Of a stretch of DNA of 9,068 nucleotides, positions 1 to 5,130 are shown piece by piece. The DNA is from Acidimicrobiia bacterium (GTDB lineage: Bacteria; Actinomycetota; Acidimicrobiia; Spongiisociales; ZC4RG35), in NCBI GenBank assembly GCA_009377735.1, contig WHTL01000154.1, positions 1 through 9,068 on the forward strand, in the 5' to 3' direction. The notes beneath the pieces are model-generated. The model was given only the letters and a program-made list of their open reading frames with translations, was not told the origin of the DNA and ran no database searches. Within the stretch, counting starts at the first letter, position 1. Each line of letters opens with the position of its first letter. Position numbers and translations under genes: made by a program.

Positions 1-36
1 ACGCGCCCGGTGACGCCTGAGCTGCCTCGCCTAGGT

Positions 37-616
37 TCATGAGTTGACCACGCGGTCTCGCACAACGCCCAGCGGCACGGAAACGGCTAGAAGGATCCCA
101 ACCCAGACGACGGCGTCGACAACCGCGGCAGCCGAGTCCAGACCGAGGGTGAGACTTCCCAGGGCGTCCACGGTGACGGTGATCGGGTTGACCTCTGCGA
201 AGACCCGCAGCCAATCGGGCATGGTGCCAACCGGGACGAACGTAGAACTCGAGAAGACCAGGAAGCACCGTAGCGAACGCGCCCGCCAGGGTGGCGATTT
301 CCGCGTCTCTCACAACCAATCCCAGCACGGCGTTGAGCCAGGACAGGCTCACACCGACGACGAGGGCCAACAGAAGCGCTGCTACGTCTGCCCCGGAGTC
401 GCCGTGGAAGCGGAACGCAACAGTCGCCCCGGTTGCCGCCATTAGCAGGATCACGAACAGGTTGCGGACAGTATCGACCAGGGTGCGGCCGGCCCCGTTT
501 GGCCCCAACACGTCAAGGACCTGGCCGTGTGGAAGATGAAGGTCCAGGTCGTTGAGGGCTTGCACTTGGCCGAAGGTCTTGCCCAGTCCCTCAGCGATCA
601 CCGCAGAGTCAGCCAC
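37..616 (-). pseudogene. Collapsed DrrA/DrrB-type ABC exporter: ATPase N-terminus fused to permease C-terminal half, frameshifted
   Basis: Read on minus from a GTG at 616, the frame gives an ABC ATPase N-terminus (VIAEGLGKTFGQVQAL, then LGPNGAGR where Walker A GPNGAGKTT is expected). After about 44 residues it passes with no stop into an ABC-2 permease (TLVDTVRNLFVILLM, then VSLSWLNAVLGLVVRDAEIA). Most of the ATPase and the permease N-terminus are therefore missing through an in-frame deletion. Near 258-263 the permease frame is lost: VLP is followed by GLLEF in one frame and LVFSSSTFVPV in another, and restoring a single C would join them. The second frame continues through MPDWLRVFAEVNPIT to a TGA at 37. 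The first frame stays open past position 1. Intact relatives are a roughly 320-residue ATPase and a 250-280-residue permease exporting drugs across the membrane. With Walker A broken and the nucleotide-binding domain absent, this cannot be an active transporter. The start is uncertain: GTG 616 has AGGAG 12 bases upstream. Confidence 0.8.
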
Positions 617-677
617 GAGTTCTCATCGCTCCTATAGATAGTATACCTACCCCCGTCGTAGTGTAATATACCTACAT
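617..677. promoter_or_regulatory. Divergent promoter region with tandem TATACCTAC repeats, likely PadR operator
   Basis: TATACCTAC occurs at 642-650 and again at 667-675, 25 bp apart. The second copy also forms a rough dyad with GTAG at 658-661. On plus, TAATAT at 664-669 could be a -10 box; it would start transcription at about 676-678, essentially on the padR ATG, and no Shine-Dalgarno sequence precedes that ATG, so a leaderless mRNA is plausible. On minus, TATACT (645 to 640) could be a -10 for the ABC pseudogene, with a weak ATTACA at -35 and a 16-bp spacer. Both promoters would lie under the repeats. PadR proteins commonly repress their own gene and a neighbouring transporter. Operator assignment is inference from position and repetition. 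Confidence 0.5.
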
Positions 678-1004
678 ATGAAGGAGTCGCAAGCGCTTAA
701 GGGCCACCTCGACGTTCTACTGCTCACAGCTTTGGAGGAAGGACCCGGCCACGGGTACGCCATCAAAGAGACACTCCGCCAGACCAGCGGCGGCCGTTTC
801 AACCTCCCCACCGGAACGATCTATCCCGCCTTGCACCGTCTCGAAGACGACCATCTGGTGAAGAGCTCATGGTCGGTCGTCGACGGCCGACGTCGTCGCA
901 CCTACCAGCTCACCCCCACCGGCAAGAGGCGTCTCGCACGAGATCGCCAGGCCTCTCTGCAGTTCGCCGCCACGCTGCAGACCATGCTGGAGCCGAGTCG
1001 ATGA
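678..1004 (+). CDS. PadR-family transcriptional repressor
   Basis: This 108-residue protein is a short PadR-type (PF03551) winged-helix regulator. The diagnostic stretch runs from LKGHLDVLLLTALEEGPGHG through YAIKETLRQ, then LPTGTIYPALHRLEDDHLV (recognition helix, residues about 42-62), then a wing with the basic GRRRRTYQLTPTGKRRL. The C-terminal helix is brief, as in subfamily-2 PadR dimers. It acts in the cytoplasm as a DNA-binding dimer, usually repressing drug-efflux or membrane-stress genes and itself. The start ATG 678 lies just after the second TATACCTAC repeat and has no recognisable Shine-Dalgarno sequence. The gene overlaps the next by four bases (ATGA). It is intact, whereas the divergent ABC exporter that was probably its target is destroyed. 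The inducing ligand cannot be inferred. Confidence 0.92.
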   Translation: MKESQALKGHLDVLLLTALEEGPGHGYAIKETLRQTSGGRFNLPTGTIYPALHRLEDDHLVKSSWSVVDGRRRRTYQLTPTGKRRLARDRQASLQFAATLQTMLEPSR

Positions 1005-1582
1005 GCGGTGGCGAGCTCATTGACGAATACGCCGCCGAACTGTCCAACCGGCTGCCACAACCCGCCGTCGAGGAACTTCTCGATGGACTAGCCGAAACCT
1101 ATGGCGAGCAGCTCACGAAGAAGGCCGACGAGCTCGCCGCCGCGCAAGCCACCATCGCCGCATTCGGCGACCCCGACATCGTGGAACAGGCCTTCATCCA
1201 CCATAGCCCCGGGCGTCGCCTCGCCACGCTGCTGCTCGCCACCGGACCCCTGGTCGGACTGGCATGGGCCGCCACCATCCTCATCCCGTCCAGAGCCTGG
1301 AACTGGCCTATCCCCCTCCTCGGACGCATCACCTTCGGGCTAGCGCTGTTCGTCACCATCGGAATGCTTCTGACAACAACCCACACCAGAGGACGACTCA
1401 AACGATCCCAGACCACCGCACGACTAGGAGCACTCACACTCATCGCATTGGACGGGACCATGATTGCCGCTGCCCTTCTCGCCGCCCACGTGCATCCCCT
1501 AGCACTCCTCCCCGCAGCAGGACTCAGCATCGCCCGCGTCGCCTTCACCGCCCAGCGACTCCATCGACTACTCACCATCTGA
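1001..1582 (+). CDS. HAAS-domain membrane protein, partner of PadR
   Basis: The ATG at 1001 overlaps the padR stop as ATGA, so translation is likely coupled; the longer upstream extension in this frame lies inside padR and was rejected. The 193-residue product has an N-terminal soluble helical domain (about 4-65, with LIDEYAAELSNRLP, ELLDGLAETYGEQL and FGDPDIVEQAF) matching the HAAS/DUF1700-type domain that accompanies PadR regulators. Four hydrophobic segments follow at about 74-95, 104-126, 140-162 and 165-184. In such pairs the membrane protein is thought to relay an envelope signal to, or sequester, the PadR repressor. That role is family knowledge plus inference here; no catalytic residues are visible. 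The gene is convergent with the minus-strand cluster that ends at 1642. No clear terminator separates them. Confidence 0.8.
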   Translation: MSGGELIDEYAAELSNRLPQPAVEELLDGLAETYGEQLTKKADELAAAQATIAAFGDPDIVEQAFIHHSPGRRLATLLLATGPLVGLAWAATILIPSRAWNWPIPLLGRITFGLALFVTIGMLLTTTHTRGRLKRSQTTARLGALTLIALDGTMIAAALLAAHVHPLALLPAAGLSIARVAFTAQRLHRLLTI

Positions 1583-1641
1583 CAGATCCAGGCCACACGG
1601 CCAATGCCATCAGATACAACCTCCTTGTGGCGACTTGGCCA

Positions 1642-1854
1642 TCATCGGTCTGCTTCTTCGTCTGTGGGGCGGTGGTGGAGATGGCTGGCGGTCGCCGCGG
1701 AGGGGGACATGAGCCACCCGATGAGTGCTCCGTCGAGGAAGCCGAGGACCATCCCCATCATGACGTTCGAGAGAAAGAAGCGAGCGAGGATGAGGAGTGC
1801 GCACCCCAGGCACACCCCAATCCCCAGGAGCGCTTTGACGAAGAAGTATCTCAT
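1642..1854 (-). CDS. Small two-helix membrane protein with duplicated tail
   Basis: The start ATG (1854-1852) overlaps the stop of the upstream gene as ATGA. The 70-residue product has two hydrophobic segments (about 6-25 and 30-48, with GIGVCLGCALLILARFF and GMVLGFLDGALIGWL). It then switches abruptly to MSPSAATASHLHH, the same peptide that ends the upstream protein. The shared peptide is encoded by one copy of a 44-bp direct repeat, so the ORF looks like a chimera: an original small membrane protein whose 3' end was replaced by, or extended with, a copy of its neighbour's tail. Family and function are unrecognised. The overlapping start supports expression, but the chimeric end makes it possible that the functional protein was different. 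Confidence 0.5.
   Translation of the reverse strand: MRYFFVKALLGIGVCLGCALLILARFFLSNVMMGMVLGFLDGALIGWLMSPSAATASHLHHRPTDEEADR
1671..1714 (+). repeat. 44-bp direct repeat, copy 1
   Basis: This segment begins GGTGGTGGAGATGGC and ends GGGGGACATGAGC. It is identical, base for base by eye, to 1883-1926, at an offset of 212 bp. The match breaks at both ends (C versus G before, C versus T after). On minus it encodes the tail MSPSAATASHLHH of the 70-residue ORF. Confidence 0.9.
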
Positions 1855-2240
1855 GTCATTTCCGGGTCACGGTCGTCGCCCGGGTGGTGGAGATGGCTGG
1901 CGGTCGCCGCGGAGGGGGACATGAGCTCATGCAGCTTTCTCGCCTCCTCACCGATCAGGAGGAGGCTCTCTTGCAGTTCTTCCACAGTTGAGGGGTCGCC
2001 GCGGTCGTCCCCGATAGCTTCGGCATGGCGGTCGAGCCACAGTGACTGTTGCTCACAAGCCTGGGGCAGACGTCCCACCATGTATGTCAACTCGGTCACC
2101 ACGTCGGAGAGGTCTTGCACGGAGTCGAGTCCCGGCCAATCTTCGTGCGGCAAGGTGTGGTGGTTGAGCTGTCGGATCGCCTCGGCGGCCCTGTGAGCCT
2201 GTTCTCTGGCGTCTTGGCGCACCCCGGGTTTAGACATCAT
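1851..2240 (-). CDS. Conserved hypothetical protein of actinobacterial mobile elements
   Basis: I place the start at the ATG 2240-2238, giving 129 residues, because GGAGG (2253-2249) sits 8 bases upstream and the ATG overlaps the upstream stop as ATGA. A longer form from 2255 would begin on the Shine-Dalgarno sequence itself. The protein is soluble and mostly helical: AAEAIRQLNHHTL at 18-30, DVVTELTYMVGRLPQACEQ at 46-64, SLWLDRH at 66-72, then a helix at about 85-107 and the repeat-encoded tail at 107-119. The pattern AIRxLNHxT followed later by RLPQAxxQ and WL resembles small proteins I associate with Streptomyces- and Frankia-type integrative and conjugative elements. Their function is unknown. 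The assignment rests on memory of the family. No membrane segment or catalytic motif is visible. Confidence 0.7.
   Translation of the reverse strand: MMSKPGVRQDAREQAHRAAEAIRQLNHHTLPHEDWPGLDSVQDLSDVVTELTYMVGRLPQACEQQSLWLDRHAEAIGDDRGDPSTVEELQESLLLIGEEARKLHELMSPSAATASHLHHPGDDRDPEMT
1883..1926 (+). repeat. 44-bp direct repeat, copy 2
   Basis: This is the second copy of the repeat at 1671-1714. On minus it encodes MSPSAATASHLHH near the C-terminus of the 129-residue protein. The same peptide is read in each ORF although the offset (212) is not a multiple of three, because the two ORFs are in different frames. This is probably the parental copy: related proteins of actinobacterial mobile elements, as I recall them, end in a similar Ala-rich, His-containing tail. 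Confidence 0.9.
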
Positions 2241-2447
2241 GTGGGTTTCCTCCATATGGAAGCTGGGTCCTTCGCCTCGTTACGCAGCAAGTCGACGACA
2301 CGAGCGGGGAACATGTAGCCGACCTCGCCGAGCTCGTCGAGGAAGTCGGCGCATTCGGCGGGCGGTTTCCAAGTTGAACGACTCTCCGGCGTGGGGCAGC
2401 GCGATGGGTGCCAGTTGCGCGTCTTCTGCTCGGGCGACGGGGTTCAC
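2237..2447 (-). pseudogene. Frameshifted small gene, first member of the minus-strand cluster, family unrecognised
   Basis: From a GTG at 2447 one frame reads AEDAQLAPIALPHAGESF and NLETA. A second frame continues AECADFLDELGEVGYMFPAR, then VVDLLRNEAKD, and stops with TGA at 2239-2237. Removing one C near 2358-2362 joins the two into about 69 residues. The stop overlaps the next start as ATGA, the usual sign of an operon, so the downstream end belongs to a genuine gene. The upstream end overlaps, antisense, the MerR scrap at 2428-2484, so its native N-terminus may already have been lost at a junction near 2430. I do not recognise the family. Position before the mobile-element type gene suggests the same origin. 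A sequencing error could also explain the frame break. Confidence 0.5.
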
Positions 2448-2484
2448 CGAGTCGGCGTTGCGTTTCTACGAACAAGAAGGCGTG
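2428..2484 (+). pseudogene. Scrap of a MerR-family helix-turn-helix
   Basis: The plus strand encodes ARATGFTESALRFYEQEGV, which matches the start of MerR-family DNA-binding domains (the pattern xGxxxxxLRYYExxGL; helix 2 of the helix-turn-helix into the wing). The match stops on both sides within a few residues. Upstream it should read like IGEL and instead reads SCASS. Downstream it should continue into the wing and instead reads PQKSETVS and a stop. It is therefore an isolated fragment of about 19 codons. It lies 30 bp from a MerR-type promoter that points toward it on the opposite strand, which is not the native layout. The match is short but distinctive. Confidence 0.6.
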
Positions 2485-2514
2485 CCTCAGAAATCAGAAA
2501 CTGTGTCATAGCCC

Positions 2515-2546
2515 ACCATAAACCTTCGACCCAGGTCGAAGGTCAA
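2515..2546 (-). promoter_or_regulatory. MerR/ZntR-type metal-responsive promoter
   Basis: On minus, TTGACC (2546-2541) and TATGGT (2520-2515) are separated by exactly 20 bp. The spacer is filled by a perfect palindrome at 2522-2543, with arms ACCTTCGACC and GGTCGAAGGT around a 2-bp centre. A stretched 19-20-bp spacer carrying a 22-bp dyad is the hallmark of promoters activated by MerR-family regulators, and this size matches the ZntR/CadR branch. Transcription would start near 2508 and run leftward, away from the metal ATPase whose stop lies at 2613, into the small-gene cluster. A 22-codon ORF (ATG 2509, stop 2444) begins almost at the predicted start site and overlaps the GTG at 2447 as GTGA. 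No U-tract follows the palindrome, which argues against a terminator. Confidence 0.7.
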
Positions 2547-2612
2547 GCCCCAAATGCCTGCTAGGGAAGACCCCCTGGCTGCTCCTATTCTGATTGGTCT
2601 GCAGTCGTCCGT

Positions 2613-4529
2613 CTAGGAAGCTGTTCGGCTGGCTCGTAGGCCGTTGCCGATGACGATGACTTCGGCGAGTTCGTGGATGAGGACGACGGTGGCCAGTCCT
2701 AGTGTGCCGATGGCGGAGAGTGGCACCAGTGCGGTGATGATGGCCAGGGATAGGACCACGTTTTGGTTGATGATTTTCTTGGCTCGGCGGGCATGGTGGA
2801 GGGCTTGGGGGATCAGGCGTAGGTCGTGGCCGGTGAATGCGACGTCGGCGGATTCGATGGCGGCGTCTGATCCGGTGGCGCCCATGGCGATGCCGATGTC
2901 TGCTGCGGCGAGGGCGGGGGCGTCGTTGATGCCGTCGCCGATCATGGCGGTGGGCCGTTGTTGGGAGAGTTGGGTGACGATGCGGGCCTTGTCTTCCGGC
3001 CGGAGCTCGGCGTGCACTCGGCTGATGCCGGCGGCCCCGGCGATGGCTTTGGCGGTGCGGTGGTTGTCGCCGGTGAGCATGGTCACGTCGATCCCCACGC
3101 CGGCAAGGTCGGCCAGCGTCTCTGGTGCTTCGGATCGGATCTCGTCGCGGACTCCGATCAGGCCCATGATCCCATCGTCGTTGGCCACGGCGAGGACGGT
3201 GATGCCGTCGTCTTCCAGCTGGCGGACTTGGGTGTCGAGTCGTCCGGGTTCGATCCAGCGTGGACTGCCAACCCTGATGGTCTGACCTTCGATGACTCCG
3301 GTGAGCCCTTGGCCTGGGTGTTCTGTGACTCCGGTTGCTGGCAGTGTCGTGGGGGCGGCGTCGGTGACGGCCCGGGCGAGAGGATGGGTGCTGTTGGCTT
3401 CCAGCCCTGCCGCGTGGTTGAGGAGGGTGGTCTCGTCGAAACCGGGCGCGGGTACGACCTTGACCACTTGGGGCTGGTTGCGGGTCAGGGTTCCGGTTTT
3501 GTCCACGGCGACGTGGCGGATCTCGCCGAGCCGTTCGAAGGCGGCTCCGCTCTTGACGATGACCCCGAATTTGCTGGCGGCGCCGATACCCGAGACCACG
3601 GTGACCGGCACGGCGATGGCGAGAGCACAGGGAGAGGCGGCGACCAACACCACCAGGGCCCTTTCGATCCAGACTCCGGGGTCTCCGAGGATCGACCCGA
3701 TCACCGCTACCAGTGTGGCGACGATGATGATGCCGGGGATGAGGGGTCGGGCGATCCGATCCGCCAGGCGAGCTCTGGCGCCCTTCTCCTTCTGGGCTTG
3801 TTCGACCAGGGAGACGATGGTGGTCAGGGAGTTGTCGGTGCCGGGAGCTGTGGCTTCGACCTTGAGTGCACCACCCACGTTGATCGATCCTGCCACGATC
3901 GTCTCGCCGGGGGACACGTCGACGGGGATCGACTCTCCGGTGACGGCGGACGTGTCGACGCTGCTCAAACCAGTCAGGACGATCCCGTCGGTTGCGACAC
4001 GTTCGCCTGGTCGGACCAAGAGGACCTGTCCGACCTGCAGGTCTCTGGACTCCACCTCCTGCTGGACACCTCCGTGGAGGATGGTTGCGGTTTCGGGGAC
4101 CAGGTCCAGGAGGGCACGCAGCCCGGCTCTTGCCCGATCCATCGCCCGGTGTTCCAGGCCCTCGGCGATCGAATACAGAAACGCAAGGGCGGCGGCTTCT
4201 TGGACGTGGCCGAGAATCACGGCGCCGACCGCGCTGATGGTCATCAACAGACCGATGCCCAGCCGACCCTTGAACAGTCTCTCGATCGCCTCGGGGGCGA
4301 ACTGGGAGCCACCGGCGACAAGCGCCGCCCAAAACAGGACCGAGCCGACGGTCGGGGCGTCTAACCAGGAGGCGGTGAGACCAGCACCGAGGAGCAGCCC
4401 GGAGAGGAGAGGTATCTGGAGTTTGCGGTCCTGCCACCAGGATCCCTGGTGTCCATCCCCATGTCCGTGATCGTCGTGGCCGTGCTCGTCATGTCCGTGA
4501 TCGCGGTGGGGGCCGGAATTCTCGCTCAT
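2613..4529 (-). CDS. P1B-type heavy-metal-exporting ATPase, SPC class, with His-rich N-terminus
   Basis: This 638-residue P1B ATPase pumps divalent metal out of the cytoplasm. The start chosen is ATG 4529, which overlaps the cmtR stop as ATGA with GGAGGT just upstream; an ORF extension to 4568 lies inside cmtR. Residues 1-28 hold eight His among Asp/Gly, a likely metal-binding tail replacing the usual CxxC domain. Visible motifs are the actuator TGES at 197-200, membrane metal site SPC at 299-301, phosphorylation DKTGTLT at 343-349, the P1B-specific His-Pro at 382-383, TGDN at 486-489 and GDGINDAP at 531-538. In the last membrane segment HE (619-620) is followed by LAE. SPC plus a distal HE suggests the P1B-4 branch (Co, also Zn, Cd or Fe) rather than CPC-type ZntA/CadA. 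Length and motifs are complete. The CmtR-like neighbour suggests Cd/Pb as inducers, so the true substrate range is uncertain. Confidence 0.95.
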   Translation of the reverse strand: MSENSGPHRDHGHDEHGHDDHGHGDGHQGSWWQDRKLQIPLLSGLLLGAGLTASWLDAPTVGSVLFWAALVAGGSQFAPEAIERLFKGRLGIGLLMTISAVGAVILGHVQEAAALAFLYSIAEGLEHRAMDRARAGLRALLDLVPETATILHGGVQQEVESRDLQVGQVLLVRPGERVATDGIVLTGLSSVDTSAVTGESIPVDVSPGETIVAGSINVGGALKVEATAPGTDNSLTTIVSLVEQAQKEKGARARLADRIARPLIPGIIIVATLVAVIGSILGDPGVWIERALVVLVAASPCALAIAVPVTVVSGIGAASKFGVIVKSGAAFERLGEIRHVAVDKTGTLTRNQPQVVKVVPAPGFDETTLLNHAAGLEANSTHPLARAVTDAAPTTLPATGVTEHPGQGLTGVIEGQTIRVGSPRWIEPGRLDTQVRQLEDDGITVLAVANDDGIMGLIGVRDEIRSEAPETLADLAGVGIDVTMLTGDNHRTAKAIAGAAGISRVHAELRPEDKARIVTQLSQQRPTAMIGDGINDAPALAAADIGIAMGATGSDAAIESADVAFTGHDLRLIPQALHHARRAKKIINQNVVLSLAIITALVPLSAIGTLGLATVVLIHELAEVIVIGNGLRASRTAS

Positions 4530-4858
4530 GACACCTCCGCCGGTTCCACGCCGGCGCAGGCCTGACACGTGCAGGACGCGTCACTGTTGAGGCAGTCGTC
4601 TGAGGGGGTGACTGCCAGCACGACTTGGGCCAGATCCATCAGCGCCGAGGCGAGATGCGGGTCGGCGATCTCGTAGCGGACATGGCGGCCCTCGTAGGTG
4701 GCGGCCACCAGGCCGCAGTCGCGCAGGCAGGCGAGATGGTTTGATACATTCGTCTTCGAAAGTTTCAGGTGGTCGGCGAGATGACCCGGATACCGCACGC
4801 CGTCGACGATCGCCAAGAGCAGGCGGCAGCGGGTCGGATCCGCGAGTGCACGACCCAC
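4526..4858 (-). CDS. cmtR: CmtR-like ArsR-family Cd/Pb-sensing repressor
   Basis: This winged-helix ArsR-family repressor releases DNA on binding metal and here precedes the ATPase with a 4-base overlap. As I recall Mycobacterium tuberculosis CmtR, the match is close throughout: GRALADPTRCR, then SNHLACLRDCGLVAATYEGR, HVRYEIADPHLA and AQVVLAV. In the frame from GTG 4858, Cys44, Cys48 and Cys89 fall exactly 13 positions before CmtR Cys57, Cys61 and Cys102, its Cd/Pb ligands, and Cys11 corresponds to Cys24. Three more Cys (96, 98, 101) sit in the C-terminal tail and may form a second site. The GTG start removes 13 residues present in CmtR. The frame upstream stays similar (REEALAR) but offers only CTG (4894-4892) or ATA, no standard start. 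The real start is therefore uncertain and probably upstream. GGGAGG lies 12-14 bases before the GTG, which is rather far. Confidence 0.9.
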   Translation of the reverse strand: MGRALADPTRCRLLLAIVDGVRYPGHLADHLKLSKTNVSNHLACLRDCGLVAATYEGRHVRYEIADPHLASALMDLAQVVLAVTPSDDCLNSDASCTCQACAGVEPAEVS

Positions 4859-4893
4859 CCGAGCCAGGGCTTCCTCCCGTGTCTCTGGATTCA

Positions 4894-4940
4894 GTATGGT
4901 CCGTACAATACAGCTCTTGCTGAATCATTCCGAATGTCAA
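4894..4940 (-). promoter_or_regulatory. cmtR: Candidate promoter and operator of cmtR-ATPase operon
   Basis: On minus, TTGACA (4940-4935) is a consensus -35. No good -10 lies at 17 bp: TGTATT (4912-4907) is 22 bp away. An imperfect inverted repeat at 4894-4911 (arms GTATTGT and ACCATAC around ACGG, 6 of 7 paired) covers the likely start region and could be the ArsR-type operator. If transcription starts near 4900 the mRNA would have almost no leader before the possible CTG start at 4894. Only the sequence elements are observed; their role is inferred. Confidence 0.4.
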
Positions 4941-5005
4941 CCGGTTTACCTCTTTCTCCGGTGCCCGGGAGATCGTATGACCACTGGTAGTGATCCGCCG
5001 CCGGA

Positions 5006-5130
5006 GGCGACATTCGGATCTCGAACCCCGACCTGGACGACTTCATCATCGCCGACGCCATCGTCGCGGACGGCTCCACCATGGTGGTGATATCCACGCC
5101 GACCTTTCTGTCAGCAGGTTCTGTGGGGCC
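5006..5130 (+). pseudogene. Remnant of a thioredoxin-like protein gene
   Basis: The plus frame from 5006 reads GDIRISNPDLDDF, then IIADAIVADGS and TMVVISTPTF. This resembles the first strand and helix region of thioredoxin-fold proteins of the type (A)DGKPTVVVFATPxFCxSRxCGP. After PTF at 5107 the frame breaks, and RFCGA appears one frame over at 5116-5130, about where the second cysteine of the redox pair would be. An in-frame TGA at 4991 precedes the segment and no start codon fits. I see no thioredoxin sequence after 5130. It lies divergent to cmtR-ATPase, so it may once have been part of the same metal-response set. The match is from memory and short; the reverse strand gives nothing convincing. 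Confidence 0.45.

Noticed and set aside
1264..2196. 310-codon plus ORF
   Set aside because: It runs out of frame through the HAAS gene and antisense through the small-gene cluster; the translation is low-complexity His/Arg/Thr then Ser-rich.
2522..2543. Palindrome read as the terminator of the ATPase gene
   Set aside because: No T-run follows, and the exact -35/-10 placement around it fits a MerR-type promoter much better.
2506..4437. 643-codon minus ORF
   Set aside because: It is an Arg/Pro/His-rich alternative frame of the metal ATPase, with no domain motifs, while the overlapping frame has every P-type ATPase signature.
2958..4470. Long plus-strand ORFs (468 and 392 codons) opposite the ATPase
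   Set aside because: Antisense shadows created by GC-rich codons; low-complexity translations with no recognisable family.
5076..5087. Perfect palindrome CCACCATGGTGG
   Set aside because: Lies inside the thioredoxin-like remnant reading frame; six-base arms of this kind are expected by chance in GC-rich DNA.
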